Assembly (NCBI GenBank): GCA_900542395.1
Contig: UQNM01000041.1
Span: forward strand, 1 to 21,388
DNA length: 21,388 nucleotides
From: an uncultured Eubacteriales bacterium
GTDB taxonomy: Bacteria; Bacillota; Clostridia; Christensenellales; Aristaeellaceae
Direction of reading: 5' to 3'
Position numbers and translations under genes: made by a program. The notes under the pieces were generated by a model. That model had not been told where the DNA came from. It worked only from the letters and a program-made list of their open reading frames with translations, and did no database searches. Shown piece after piece: positions 21,339 through 21,388 of this stretch. Numbering within the stretch: the stretch's first letter is position 1; each line of letters starts with the position of its first letter.

Positions 21339-21388
21339 TCCGGCAACGTCCTACTCTCCCAGGTCGTCTCCAACCAAGTACCATCGGC
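21339..21388 (-). rRNA. rrf: 5S ribosomal RNA, 3' end (partial)
   Basis: The minus strand from the right edge reads GCCGATGGTACTTGGTTGG, then GAGACGACC and TGGGAGAGTAGGACGTTGCC, the conserved 3' half of bacterial 5S rRNA (loop E, helix IV and the 3' strand of helix I). The 5' half lies outside the window, so the exact 3' end is approximate. Genes of a leftward rRNA operon should lie to the right. Confidence 0.92.

Noticed and set aside
1..21388. CRISPR array, insertion sequence or phage genes
   Set aside because: No regularly spaced direct repeats, transposase, integrase or phage structural gene is visible. The only repeats are terminators, the 5S-tail duplication and the palindrome inside it.

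Overview
The window looks like chromosomal DNA of a GC-rich, Gram-positive gut-type Clostridia (a Christensenellales- or Oscillospirales-like lineage is my inference). The basis is strong Shine-Dalgarno sequences, sigma-A promoters with 17-18 nt spacers, a type III glutamine synthetase, a CsoR/CopA copper island, a smpB-ssrA pair and a GH13_18 phosphorylase. Most DNA is coding. Many long antisense ORFs are codon-bias shadows and were left out.

Layout: (1) 1-1332, a leader with a clear promoter and a solitary HipA-like kinase. (2) 1342-2283, smpB with its own promoter, then the tmRNA gene ssrA and its terminator. (3) 2412-14572, a twelve-kilobase leftward operon. In transcription order it encodes a MalG-type sugar ABC permease, a PhnP-like metallo-beta-lactamase-fold hydrolase, a LacI regulator, a serine beta-lactamase-like hydrolase broken by an internal deletion, a beta-propeller protein resembling glycosidases, a calcineurin-like phosphoesterase, a P-loop kinase, a sucrose-phosphorylase-like GH13_18 enzyme, a YihX-like HAD phosphatase, a glycerophosphodiester phosphodiesterase and a MATE exporter. 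A near-perfect LacI-type palindrome abuts the -10 box of its promoter. (4) 14863-17050, type III glutamine synthetase with a good promoter, transcribed leftward. (5) 17158-20149, divergent csoR-copA with a CsoR-type operator between -35 and -10. The CopA ORF runs without a stop into a CopZ-like domain that has its own perfect Shine-Dalgarno and ATG. (6) 20057-20854, two small leftward genes, one of which reads through an intrinsic terminator. (7) 20855-21388, a mostly non-coding region holding a decayed 5S rRNA-like copy that carries a palindrome, an rRNA-operon terminator, and the 3' end of a genuine 5S rRNA running off the right edge on the minus strand.

How the parts work together: SmpB and tmRNA rescue stalled ribosomes. 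CsoR senses Cu(I) and derepresses CopA and the CopZ domain. The large operon plausibly takes up and dismantles a glucoside. Phosphorolysis to glucose-1-phosphate by the GH13_18 enzyme and handling of that product by the HAD phosphatase form its core. The unusual number of phosphoester and phosphodiester hydrolases (PhnP-like, calcineurin-like, HAD, GDPD) suggests a phosphorylated or phosphodiester-linked sugar. That substrate assignment is a hypothesis only.
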